Shown here piece after piece: positions 8,655-16,890 of a DNA stretch of 64,000 nucleotides. A program made the translations under genes and the position numbers. The notes below the pieces were generated by a model. The model was not told where the DNA came from and did not search any database. It saw only the letters and a program-made list of their open reading frames with translations. Each line of letters begins with the position of its first letter. Positions within the stretch are counted from its first letter, which is position 1. The stretch is from Aquimarina sp. Aq78 (GTDB lineage Bacteria > Bacteroidota > Bacteroidia > Flavobacteriales > Flavobacteriaceae), in assembly GCF_900299525.1 (NCBI RefSeq), contig NZ_OMKA01000026.1:62001-126000 (forward strand). Reading direction: 5' to 3'.

Positions 8655-8846
8655 ATGAAATCAAAATTGTTAAACTTAGGTAAAGCTTTAAGCAAAAGAC
8701 AGCAGCAAAAAATTAAAGGTGGTGCCCACAGACATTGTACCAGCCATCAAGATTGCCCTGGTGGACAGGGATGTTGTTATGCCATAGAATTATGCTTTTT
8801 AGATTCTTATCCTGGTCTACAGCCGGGTGGTACTTGTTGGAATTAA
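8655..8846 (+). CDS. GG-leader six-cysteine secreted peptide precursor
   Basis: A 63-residue precursor. Leader MKSKLLNLGKALSKRQQQKIKGG fits the Bacteroidota GG natural-product type (LSKxxQxxIKGG), where a C39 peptidase-exporter cuts after GG. The 40-residue core has six Cys spaced C-X5-C-X5-CC-X5-C-X13-C, with CPGG in the second loop, resembling disulfide-knotted or WAP-like mini-proteins. Start: the ATG at 8655 is chosen because it gives a normal leader; an ATG at 8622 would add 11 residues. No modifying enzyme or transporter is adjacent. A terminator follows 22 bp after the stop. Confidence 0.75.
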   Translation: MKSKLLNLGKALSKRQQQKIKGGAHRHCTSHQDCPGGQGCCYAIELCFLDSYPGLQPGGTCWN

Positions 8847-8867
8847 TTCATTTAATCTAAAAATAAT

Positions 8868-8901
8868 AGGGTGCTGAAATCAAATTTTTCAGTACCCTTT
8901 A
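8868..8901 (+). terminator. Intrinsic terminator after the GG peptide
   Basis: Stem AGGGTGCTGAAA pairs with TTTCAGTACCCT (one G-T pair) around a 7-nt loop, then a short TTT. It isolates the peptide gene as a single-gene transcript from the regulator gene downstream. Confidence 0.75.
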
Positions 8902-9017
8902 AAATAAAAAACACATCTTCTAATAACCTTTCTTTTGATATCGAAGGGTTTCTACTGCTCTCTTTTTATAGTGTCGTATTGATTCTAACAAAAAACAGAG
9001 TAGTTAACTGATTTTTT

Positions 9018-10097
9018 ATGTCCATCATCAGGTATTTTCTTCTCATACAGTCACTTACAATTCTTTTTATTTCGGGAGGTATTTTCTTCAAATATTCTAA
9101 AAGTCTAAAAAGCTGGACTATTGCTTTATTTTCAGGAATATTTGGTTTAGAAATATTAGTATTTCTTTATGGGACTAGTAAACTATCGATAGTCTACCCC
9201 CAGTTTTTAGGATGGTTTTATTTTGATATGGGTTTTCTTTATGGACCGTTATTATGGTTTCATTTTCAATCTTTCATCTATAATAAAAATAAGTATTCAA
9301 AAATTGATGGTTTACATTTTATAGCATTCATAATTATATATATACTTATCATAGATATTTTGATGTTACCTAGTGAAGAACGTTTACAATATATGAGAGA
9401 GCGTTTTTTAGATCAAATCATGCCTATAAATTATACCAGGGCCATTCATCAACTATTATATGCAATTGCAATTATTTATATAACCATAAAAAACAGGGCA
9501 AAACTATCATCAAATGTGTTAGTGTATTTATTTACACTTGCCTGTATATACATCTGTTCTACCATAATTATTTCATTTCTTACTCTATTTGCTGATGGAT
9601 GGCGTCAATTTGCTTATTATTATTTGTTTAATAATATCATGATTTTTGTTGTTGGGATTATTCTCTATACCAATCCTCAATTTCTTAAAGAGATTAAGAA
9701 AAAATACTCAAATTCTACATTGGATCATAACGATATGGCTCAAATTCAAAAGAAAATTAATGCGCTGTTTATTCATGATTCTATATTTCTAAAAAATGAT
9801 CTTACCATTGGGTATTTGGCCAAAGAACTTAATGTGAAACCTTATCAAATTTCACAGACTTTTTCTGAATACATTCAAGAAAATTTTAATGATTACGTGA
9901 ATAAACATAGAGTAACATATTCTCAAAAATTATTGAAAGACACTGCATACAATATTTATAAAATAGAAGCCATTGCAACTGAGTCAGGTTTTAATAATAA
10001 AGTAACTTTTTATAAGGCTTTTACAAAACACACCTCCACTACTCCTTCTAAATACCGAAACCTGAATAAAAAAAGAGTAAAAAATAATTTAAGTTAA
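9018..10097 (+). CDS. Membrane-embedded AraC-family regulator
   Basis: A 359-residue protein. Residues about 1-215 hold six to seven hydrophobic helices, and the C-terminal third (about 255-350) is an AraC-type double helix-turn-helix, with DLTIGYLAKELNVKPYQIS as the first HTH and FNNKVTFYKAFTKH as the conserved second. Such 7TM-AraC proteins in Bacteroidota are thought to sense a signal at the membrane and act directly on DNA. It sits between the GG peptide and two exported proteins, so it may control them; this is inferred from position. Confidence 0.85.
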   Translation: MSIIRYFLLIQSLTILFISGGIFFKYSKSLKSWTIALFSGIFGLEILVFLYGTSKLSIVYPQFLGWFYFDMGFLYGPLLWFHFQSFIYNKNKYSKIDGLHFIAFIIIYILIIDILMLPSEERLQYMRERFLDQIMPINYTRAIHQLLYAIAIIYITIKNRAKLSSNVLVYLFTLACIYICSTIIISFLTLFADGWRQFAYYYLFNNIMIFVVGIILYTNPQFLKEIKKKYSNSTLDHNDMAQIQKKINALFIHDSIFLKNDLTIGYLAKELNVKPYQISQTFSEYIQENFNDYVNKHRVTYSQKLLKDTAYNIYKIEAIATESGFNNKVTFYKAFTKHTSTTPSKYRNLNKKRVKNNLS

Positions 10098-10190
10098 CGT
10101 TTTACAAGGTTTTTTACCTCCTATACATGATGGTTGGTTAGTAATTTTATACTGAATAACAATTTATTAATCAGTTAAATACAACAAATC

Positions 10191-10496
10191 ATGAAAAAGT
10201 ATTTCTTAAAATCAAAAAGACAGTTTTTAAAAACTTCGTTTATTTTAATATCTGTTGCCTTATTATCTGTATTTCTTATGAATCCTTTACAGCATATAAG
10301 AGCTAATGAATCTAAAAACTTAATTGTTAAAAAATTTGATTGCTCGACCCATTGGGCATTAGTAGAACAAAGTTGTTCTTGTATTGGAAGTTTATGCATA
10401 AAAGTAAAAAAATACAGAAAGTACCTTTTATGCGCAGGGGTTTATGTACAGACCAATGAGTATAAAACCAAACGAAGTGTTAGTAATGGATGTTAA
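10191..10496 (+). CDS. Small exported six-cysteine protein, function unknown
   Basis: A 101-residue protein I do not recognise. After a basic start (MKKYFLKSKRQF), one hydrophobic segment (about residues 14-31) looks like a signal peptide or anchor. The remaining roughly 65 residues hold six Cys, including CSCIGSLC, and many Lys, so it is probably oxidised outside the cytoplasm. The architecture recalls the small exported NVEALA-type peptides of Bacteroides, but that motif is absent. The reading frame starts 93 bp after the AraC-type gene and may be cotranscribed with the next gene, 62 bp on. Confidence 0.6.
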   Translation: MKKYFLKSKRQFLKTSFILISVALLSVFLMNPLQHIRANESKNLIVKKFDCSTHWALVEQSCSCIGSLCIKVKKYRKYLLCAGVYVQTNEYKTKRSVSNGC

Positions 10497-10558
10497 ACAT
10501 GATCTTAGTATAGCATACAAACTTTATTAAAAAAATTAACTCTTAAAACCATAGAATC

Positions 10559-11209
10559 ATGAAGAATTCAAATTTTAGTTTAACATTATCGACTCTTAAG
10601 TATTTATTAATTCTTTCAGTTTTATTTATTTCCTCTTCCTGTGAGAAAGATACAGGATCTACAATTGACGATCCTACTAATAACAAAACCATTGTAGATG
10701 AAGAAATAGAATCAGACATAGATTTTATACTCATGAAACAAGCCTTAACTAATAGTATGGCATCATTTCATAATTCTTTAAAATCAAACGACATTTCGTT
10801 AGCTCAATACAAAGAGCTCTATTTAAGTCAGGACCAGGATAAGCTTATTAAAGTTTTCAAAGGGAACAAAGACATTATTCTTTCCAACTTAGTAATTGCT
10901 CAAAAGCATTGGAAAGCTTTATCCTTAAAGTATCCCAATTTAAAAAATGAAGCTACCTGTAGTTTTAACTTAAACATGACAAATATTGAAGCAAAAAAAG
11001 CTTTGAAAGGTTTTGAAAACATGGAATTTATAGATCAATTTTCTACCAAAGGAGGTGATTGTGGGTGGAGGTATTATGTTTGCTTAGTTGCTGTTGGAGC
11101 TCCCGCCGCAGCATGTGCAATAAGTACTGGCGGATTGGCTGCATATTTATGTGTTTTAGGGTATGGAGCTGGCGCTATTTTATGCTTTGATACATATTGT
11201 CACTTATAG
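10559..11209 (+). CDS. Lipoprotein with glycine/alanine-rich hydrophobic C-terminal tail
   Basis: A 216-residue protein, family unknown. The signal peptide ends at a lipobox (FISSSC, Cys at about 28), followed by an acidic linker (EKDTGSTIDDPTNN) and a helical middle. The last 52 residues, after STKGG, are DCGWRYYVCLVAVGAP, then AAACAISTGG and a Cys/Gly/Ala-rich hydrophobic stretch ending CFDTYCHL. This tail resembles a hydrophobic bacteriocin core or a glycine-zipper membrane segment. It has no enzyme motif and is followed 18 bp later by a bidirectional terminator. Confidence 0.6.
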   Translation: MKNSNFSLTLSTLKYLLILSVLFISSSCEKDTGSTIDDPTNNKTIVDEEIESDIDFILMKQALTNSMASFHNSLKSNDISLAQYKELYLSQDQDKLIKVFKGNKDIILSNLVIAQKHWKALSLKYPNLKNEATCSFNLNMTNIEAKKALKGFENMEFIDQFSTKGGDCGWRYYVCLVAVGAPAAACAISTGGLAAYLCVLGYGAGAILCFDTYCHL

Positions 11210-11227
11210 TAAAGTAATTAAAAACAG

Positions 11228-11255
11228 ACCCTATGGTCAAAATCATAGGGTTTTT
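11228..11255 (+). terminator. Bidirectional terminator
   Basis: Stem ACCCTATG/CATAGGGT with an 8-nt loop and flanking A and T runs on both sides. It sits between the convergent lipoprotein gene (+) and the ABC transporter operon (-) and can serve both. Confidence 0.8.
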
Positions 11256-11285
11256 ATATGTATAAAAGTATGCCCACAAAAGCAT

Positions 11286-11987
11286 TTATTCTTCCTCACC
11301 AAAATGTGCTTCGAGTTCTCTAAGCGTTTCTTCTGATGTAGAAAGATCCTTTACTACCTCTCCTTTATCCAACACTACAATTCGTTCACATACCTCGGTC
11401 ACATGTATTAAGTCATGACTTGATACCAGAACTGTAATATTTGGATCAGCGGATAGTTCTTTAATTATTTTTTTTAAGCGAATTTGTGTCGTTGGATCCA
11501 AATTGGCAAAAGGTTCATCTAGAACAATTACTTCTGGATTACCAATAAGTGCCGCAACAATACCTGCTTTCTTTTGATTTCCTTTAGAAAGATCTCTCAA
11601 ATATTTTTTTTGCCCTAAAATCTCACCATGAAAAAAGTCTTCAAAACCAGATAGTAATACATCTACATCGGCTTTATTTTGCCCTCTAAGCTCTCCAATA
11701 AAATAAAAATACTCTTCTGCAGTAAGATATCCTATCAAGAACGTCTCATCAATAAATGCAGAAGTTACCGATTTCCACTCTTCACTTTCATTAACTTTAA
11801 TTCCTTTATTTTCGATATACCCTGTTGTGGGTTGAATAAGATCTAATATAGCACTAAACAAAGTTGTTTTTCCTGCTCCATTATTACCTACCAGACCAAA
11901 ACTTTTTCCTTTCTGTATTTCTAGAGATTCAATATTAAGAACGGTGTTTCCGGTATATGTTTTAGTAAGGTTATGTACTGATATCAT
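11286..11987 (-). CDS. ABC transporter ATP-binding protein
   Basis: A 233-residue nucleotide-binding domain. Walker A is GNNGAGKTT (about residue 35), the signature is LSKGNQKKAG (about 133), and Walker B is VIVLDEPFANLDP (about 153) with the switch His in SSHD. It is 5 bp downstream of the DUF5687 permease and forms a two-gene exporter with it. Substrate unknown. Family knowledge supports an ABC-2-type exporter; the proximity to the peptide island at 8.6-11.2 kb is noted but proves nothing, since the genes are on opposite strands. Confidence 0.93.
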   Translation of the reverse strand: MISVHNLTKTYTGNTVLNIESLEIQKGKSFGLVGNNGAGKTTLFSAILDLIQPTTGYIENKGIKVNESEEWKSVTSAFIDETFLIGYLTAEEYFYFIGELRGQNKADVDVLLSGFEDFFHGEILGQKKYLRDLSKGNQKKAGIVAALIGNPEVIVLDEPFANLDPTTQIRLKKIIKELSADPNITVLVSSHDLIHVTEVCERIVVLDKGEVVKDLSTSEETLRELEAHFGEEE

Positions 11988-11992
11988 TTTTC

Positions 11993-13465
11993 TTATTTTT
12001 TTTGTTTGTATGCCAAGATCGTTTTATACTTCTCTGTTCTATAAATACGTTCAATTTTATTAAAAACTGCATCTTTAAATGCAAACCCCGCGATACCTGC
12101 TACAGTTACAAGAGCATATCCCGCATAAGGACTATATGCATAATGGCCTATTGCATATAATATCATAGGTAAAACCATTTTGGGCAACGATAATAGTAAG
12201 GTCTTAGCGTTAAAAGCTTGCTTATCCCCAAATGCATTTTTGTTACTAGTTAAATCAATAGGTGTTTTTACATAAGCTCCCGCCCATAATACTACATGAG
12301 AATTTACTCCTATATTATAGATTGCTCCCACCACTATAGCAAGATATACTTCCCATCCATAATACAAATACCCAGATGCTAATACTGTAGAGATCAATGT
12401 TGCAATTACCATCAACCACCATTTAGAAGATAAATATTCTTTATAGCGAATATTTTGACTCATCATTAATGGATAATAAGAACTATCCCAACTCGGTACG
12501 AACTGTCCAAAACTTAATAGAAATCCACCAGTGACAAAAATGGCAGCAAAAATTCTCCAAACAGGTCCATCATATGCCTCTACAGATCCTGTGAAGAATA
12601 ACAATCCATAAAATAAGAACAGAATACTCACCAAAACTGTAGACCTGGCTCGCTTATTTCTTTTTATGAGTTTTATATCATTTTTAAGAAAGGTTGCAGT
12701 CTTTCCGAATCTATCTAACCACTCCAGATTTTCTGTTTTTACATTTTTGGTTTTAGTTGCTAATCCAGCATCCAGATACAAGTCGGTTACAAAGGATCGA
12801 AACGATATGGTTATTAAAAACAATAGTATCGCTATAGGAATCAATACCAAAAAAGGAATCTCATATAATCCTTTAAAAAATGGTGCCGTATACGTAGTGA
12901 TATCAAAATATTCGAAATAATGTAACCCTCCTAAAATTGCCAAAATACCACCTATGATAAATATAAGGTTGTCTTTTTTGTTTAGAATAATATTTAGAAA
13001 ATTGCTACTATAGATCAATGCCGCCAATCCTATATTCCATAATAACACATCAAATACTGGATATTCATTTCCAATCAATACAATAGAAAACGGAATAAAA
13101 AAGAAAGCATGAATAATATTAAAAAATGAAAATACTGTTTTCCCAAAAGCAAAAGAAACTATTTTCCTTTTCTTAAAAGGAAGAATCAACAATGGTTTAA
13201 TATTAATAACCGGCATTTTTTGCAATGCATATCGAAACAACAAATCGACTACTAGCCAATATATTAAAAACCTGTTTATGGTTTCTAGAGGATCGAGATT
13301 AAGCTCTTCTTTAATTAAAAAAAATGCACCAATTCCTCCCGAAGCCATCATGACAATAAACCAAAGTGCCCAAAACCCCATAAAGAACTTCATAAATAAT
13401 CCAGAGGTTAATGAAGCAGATCGCCAAAAAGATTTCCATTGTAAATTGATGAAGCGGGTAAACAT
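11993..13465 (-). CDS. DUF5687 family ABC permease
   Basis: A 490-residue membrane protein with about ten to twelve predicted helices and the typical DUF5687 start MFTRFINLQWKSFWRSASL. This family is specific to Bacteroidota and is regularly paired with an ABC ATPase, as here (5-bp gap). It is therefore called the membrane part of an ABC-2-like exporter. No substrate can be read from the sequence. The start is an ATG, and 227 bp separate it from the divergent reductase gene. Confidence 0.85.
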   Translation of the reverse strand: MFTRFINLQWKSFWRSASLTSGLFMKFFMGFWALWFIVMMASGGIGAFFLIKEELNLDPLETINRFLIYWLVVDLLFRYALQKMPVINIKPLLILPFKKRKIVSFAFGKTVFSFFNIIHAFFFIPFSIVLIGNEYPVFDVLLWNIGLAALIYSSNFLNIILNKKDNLIFIIGGILAILGGLHYFEYFDITTYTAPFFKGLYEIPFLVLIPIAILLFLITISFRSFVTDLYLDAGLATKTKNVKTENLEWLDRFGKTATFLKNDIKLIKRNKRARSTVLVSILFLFYGLLFFTGSVEAYDGPVWRIFAAIFVTGGFLLSFGQFVPSWDSSYYPLMMSQNIRYKEYLSSKWWLMVIATLISTVLASGYLYYGWEVYLAIVVGAIYNIGVNSHVVLWAGAYVKTPIDLTSNKNAFGDKQAFNAKTLLLSLPKMVLPMILYAIGHYAYSPYAGYALVTVAGIAGFAFKDAVFNKIERIYRTEKYKTILAYKQKK

Positions 13466-13577
13466 AGTTAAGATGTATTTAACTATTTAGTAATCAAAAA
13501 CGTGATTTTGTTACAAAAATAAACCAAGAACTCGCTTAAATTTTTTCGTAAAGGCTCTCTTCTCTTGTTGCATTTAC

Positions 13578-13622
13578 TATTTTTGTCACAAATTTAAAAA
13601 TGAGATCCCGATATATTATCGG
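13578..13622 (+). promoter_or_regulatory. Putative promoter box and palindrome before the reductase gene
   Basis: TATTTTTG at 13578-13585 matches TAnnTTTG about 108 bp before the reductase ATG. Just downstream is the inverted repeat CCGATA-TAT-TATCGG (13608-13622), placed in the predicted 5' UTR where a repressor could bind. Both are sequence matches only. Confidence 0.35.
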
Positions 13623-13692
13623 ATTAGTTAAACTGTCTATTTTGAATTCTTCTTATAATGAAGTTTTCAAATTAGATTTTTAGTAAAATACA

Positions 13693-14745
13693 ATGTCAGA
13701 TTTTCATAAATTATCCATACAACATATTACTCGAGAAACTCCCTTGGCTGTTTCTATAACCTTCGAAGTACCAACAACATTAAAGGATGCCTATTCTTTT
13801 ATCCCTGGGCAATACATTACTATCAAAACTGAGGTAGAAGGACAAGAAGTGCGTAGAGCATATTCTATTTGTAGTTCTCCAAAAAGTGATATCCTTAAAG
13901 TAACCGTTAAAGAAATATCCGGAGGTACATTTTCGGTCATTGCTAATAATAAATTAAAAGAGGGAGATGTACTCGAAGTTCACACTCCCGAAGGTAACTT
14001 CTCACTTACCCCTAATGTTCAAGCAAGTAATTCTTATGCTGCTTTTGCAGCAGGTAGTGGTATTACTCCTGTAATGAGCATGATCAAAACAGTTCTTGAA
14101 GAAGAGCCAAATAGTCGTTTTGTTTTGGTATATGGAAATAGAACACCAGAAGAAACTATCTTTTACAAAGAATTACTAGAATTACAAGCTAACTATCCAG
14201 ACCGTCTATTTATAGAATTTATATATAGTAGAAGTCGGGAAGATAACGCTCACTTTGGAAGAATAGAAAAATCAACTGTAAATTACGTATTAAAAAATAA
14301 ATTTAAAGATCTTTCTTTTACTTCATTTTATCTATGTGGTCCTGAAGAAATGATTAATACTGTAACTTCAATTTTATCAGAAAATAATATTTCTAAAGAT
14401 AATATTCATTTTGAACTATTTACCAGTAGTGCTTCTACAACAGAAATAGATGCTGATCTCGAAGGAAAATCCAATATTAAAGTATTGGTGGATGATGAAG
14501 AATTTAATTTCACCATGGATCAGAAAAAAACAATTCTTGATGCGGCACTAGACCAGGATATCGATGCTCCTTATTCCTGCCAGGGAGGAGTGTGCAGTTC
14601 ATGTATTTGCAAAATCACAGAAGGTAGTGCAGCAATGGAAAAAAATAGTATTCTTACTGATGGAGAAATCGCAGAAGGATTAGTCCTGGCTTGCCAGGCT
14701 CACCCAACCTCATCATCAATTACTGTTGATTTTGATGATGTTTGA
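13693..14745 (+). CDS. PaaE-like ferredoxin-NADP reductase with 2Fe-2S domain
   Basis: A 350-residue three-domain flavoprotein. The FAD domain (about 1-100) contains RRAYSICSS, the NAD(P) domain (about 105-230) contains AAGSGITPVMSMI and FYLCGPEEMI, and the C-terminal plant-type ferredoxin domain (about 260-350) has CQGGVCSSCIC with a fourth Cys in LVLACQAHP. It passes electrons from NAD(P)H through FAD to 2Fe-2S. The layout is that of PaaE, the reductase of phenylacetyl-CoA epoxidase, but no paaABCD genes are near, so its partner is unknown. Confidence 0.88.
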   Translation: MSDFHKLSIQHITRETPLAVSITFEVPTTLKDAYSFIPGQYITIKTEVEGQEVRRAYSICSSPKSDILKVTVKEISGGTFSVIANNKLKEGDVLEVHTPEGNFSLTPNVQASNSYAAFAAGSGITPVMSMIKTVLEEEPNSRFVLVYGNRTPEETIFYKELLELQANYPDRLFIEFIYSRSREDNAHFGRIEKSTVNYVLKNKFKDLSFTSFYLCGPEEMINTVTSILSENNISKDNIHFELFTSSASTTEIDADLEGKSNIKVLVDDEEFNFTMDQKKTILDAALDQDIDAPYSCQGGVCSSCICKITEGSAAMEKNSILTDGEIAEGLVLACQAHPTSSSITVDFDDV

Positions 14746-14773
14746 TTTTGAGGACTAACTTTATCTGTTAAAA

Positions 14774-14800
14774 ATACATTTCAGCAAGGCTGAAATGTAT
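14774..14800 (-). terminator. Terminator between convergent genes
   Basis: Perfect 12-bp stem ATACATTTCAGC with a 3-nt loop, followed by TTTTTAA on the minus strand. It ends the GT9 operon 7 bp after its stop and probably also the convergent reductase transcript. Confidence 0.75.
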
Positions 14801-14807
14801 GATAAGT

Positions 14808-15866
14808 TTATAATTTATTAATCCTTTCTACGACAGTTTCTGGTTTGATCGTATGCATCACTTTTTCATAACCGGGAGGTACTTTATTACCATAAATTGA
14901 AGTTGGAATCTGGTCATATTTTGCTAAATTAGGCAAAATAGCGCGCTCCATAGGTTGCCCAAAAGGCATAAACCCGGTAAACGGATGAGTGACTCCCCAT
15001 AAGGTAATTGTTGGCACTCCGTACATCGCTGCTAAATGCGCATTTCCACTATCCATGGATAACATAGCGTCTAGGTTACCAATAAGTCTTAGCTCATCTT
15101 CAAAAGATAGTTTACCAACTATATTCGTTACGTTCTTATACTTACTCTCTATGTTGTTTAGAATATCCATTTCTCGTTTACCTCCTCCAAAGAGGAAAAT
15201 CTCAAACCTGTCTTCCCTGTTCAAGGTCTCAATTACCTCAATCATTAATGCTAGTGGGTAGGTTTTACTTTCATATTGTGCGAATGGTGCAATCCCTAAC
15301 CATTTTTTGGTCGAATTTTGAGTTATGGAAAGAATTTCAGGTGTTAACGGTTGTTTTTTGGGGAACTTATGAGTTGTAAGATCAATAGGATATCCTAATG
15401 CAGAAAAAACATCAGCATATCGCTGGTGTGTTGTTTTTAATTGTTTAAACGCCTTATTTTTTGATCGAGTCAATGCTTTTTTCTCTGCACGTCCTTTATC
15501 TACTTGAACTGTTTTTATCCCTCGTAACGAGAATAGGGTTTTTAGCACATTAGAGCGCAGTACATTATGCATATCGGCAACAGCATCTATCTTCTGTTTA
15601 CACAACTCATTGGATAATCGTGTAAGACCAATAAAGCTTTTATGTTTATTATCTACATCTGCATGGTATACTTCTAGATTTTCAATATCAGAAAATATAG
15701 GTTCAAAGAACTTGCGGGTAAGTACTGTTAGCTTTACATCAGGATAGGTAGCTCTAAAAATTCTTAAAACAGGAACAGTCATTGCAATATCACCCATAGC
15801 AGAGAGACGAATTACCAGAACGTTCGTTTCAAATTCTTCAAATCTCTTTATTTTACTTCCCGCCAC
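14808..15866 (-). CDS. Glycosyltransferase family 9 (heptosyltransferase-like)
   Basis: A 352-residue GT9 enzyme. LVIRLSAMGDIAMTVPVL near the N-terminus is the classic GT9 opening, and the C-terminal half has GNLDAMLSMDSGNAHLAAM followed by TITLWGVTHP. It is likely to transfer heptose or a related sugar onto the LPS core from an ADP-sugar; the exact sugar is not readable. The GTG start overlaps the end of the DUF4254 gene by 14 bp, a conserved pairing in Bacteroidota. Confidence 0.88.
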   Translation of the reverse strand: MAGSKIKRFEEFETNVLVIRLSAMGDIAMTVPVLRIFRATYPDVKLTVLTRKFFEPIFSDIENLEVYHADVDNKHKSFIGLTRLSNELCKQKIDAVADMHNVLRSNVLKTLFSLRGIKTVQVDKGRAEKKALTRSKNKAFKQLKTTHQRYADVFSALGYPIDLTTHKFPKKQPLTPEILSITQNSTKKWLGIAPFAQYESKTYPLALMIEVIETLNREDRFEIFLFGGGKREMDILNNIESKYKNVTNIVGKLSFEDELRLIGNLDAMLSMDSGNAHLAAMYGVPTITLWGVTHPFTGFMPFGQPMERAILPNLAKYDQIPTSIYGNKVPPGYEKVMHTIKPETVVERINKL

Positions 15867-16461
15867 GCAATACTGGGTTTAATTCATCATCATTGTACAT
15901 TTTCATTTGCTTATACACTTTCATGTATTTATCCCCATTTTCAATATCATTCAGTAGTGTATCAATAGCCGTAGACAAGTCTACTTGTTGTTCTAGTAAT
16001 ACATTTAATTTGTTTTGGCATGCCGCTTTATGAGTATCTGTAGCTTCTTCGCGAATCGTTTCTACATGCATGTGATATACTTTTAACGCCAAAATAGATA
16101 GTCTATCTACTCCCCAGGCAGGGCTTTCTGTATTAATGGTAGCATCTGTCTTGGGGGTTATCTCTTTATACAATTCTAAAAAATAACTGTCAATATATTC
16201 TACCATATCTGTTCGATCCTGATTAGAGGCATCGATCTTTCGTTTTAGTTTTAAGGCCGCAATCGGATCAATTTCTGGATCTCGTATAATATCTTCATAA
16301 TGCCATTGCACAGTATCAATCCAACATTTTCGATATAGCAAATGCTCAATAGCCTGTGATTTACTATCATATGGATTTGAGAATTCTTGATCTACACTAT
16401 CGATCACGTGGTATTTTTCTATAACTTCTTTAAAAATGGAATTTGCTTTATCGGTAAACAT
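15853..16461 (-). CDS. DUF4254 family protein
   Basis: A 202-residue, mostly helical, soluble protein with no signal peptide, of the DUF4254 family. The sequence is rich in His, Asp and Glu (FSNPYDSKSQAIEHLLYR, then WHYEDIIRDPEIDPIAALKL). The family is almost always next to a GT9 gene in Bacteroidota, so a role in LPS core assembly is inferred; its biochemistry is unknown. Its ATG lies 8 bp after the stop of a decayed upstream frame. Confidence 0.8.
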   Translation of the reverse strand: MFTDKANSIFKEVIEKYHVIDSVDQEFSNPYDSKSQAIEHLLYRKCWIDTVQWHYEDIIRDPEIDPIAALKLKRKIDASNQDRTDMVEYIDSYFLELYKEITPKTDATINTESPAWGVDRLSILALKVYHMHVETIREEATDTHKAACQNKLNVLLEQQVDLSTAIDTLLNDIENGDKYMKVYKQMKMYNDDELNPVLRGGK

Positions 16462-16469
16462 CTGTGCTA

Positions 16470-16860
16470 TTATTTTTCTAAAATGTGTAAATATTCTATA
16501 ATTTGTATGCTTTTATACTTTCTATAGTATCGTTTTATGCGCTTCGAACTGCTTATGAGTGATGTTCCTACCAATTCTTCAAAAGTCGGTTTTAACTTTG
16601 TTTCTTTCTCAATATACAGAACGATCATAAGTACGTAACCTTATTTTTTCGGCAGGTACAAAGGTATTATATTTTGCAATAGTATCTAGCATATGATAAT
16701 TCAATCCACCTCAACAAAAATTATACACCGGGTTTAGACATAAAATACTTCCAGCTATGGCATTAAAAAAAGGTAGTACTATGGGGTAGTAAACATCTGA
16801 AACAAATTTGTAATTCTCTCAAATTCAATAGAAAATCCTTTTAGTTTTTTCTTAGCAATT
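16470..16860 (-). pseudogene. Decayed gene upstream of DUF4254
   Basis: In this 430-bp gap the minus strand carries coding-like but broken frames. From about 16800 it reads SDVYYPIVLPFFNAIAGSIL, is interrupted by a TGA, then resumes with GGLNYHMLDTIAKYNTFVP and AEKIRLRTYDRSVY; a shift gives YIEKETKLKPTFEELVG, ending YLHILEK with a stop at 16470. The last part could be read as a 52-residue ORF from an ATG at 16628. One stop and one or two frameshifts suggest an inactivated gene, perhaps a transferase of the GT9 operon; the family is not recognised. Confidence 0.5.
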
Positions 16861-16890
16861 ATTCTTATTCCTTACTCCAATCATACATTA

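Noticed and set aside
13693..14745. A phenylacetate degradation operon
   Set aside because: Only the reductase-type protein is present; no paaABCD or ring-cleavage genes are near.
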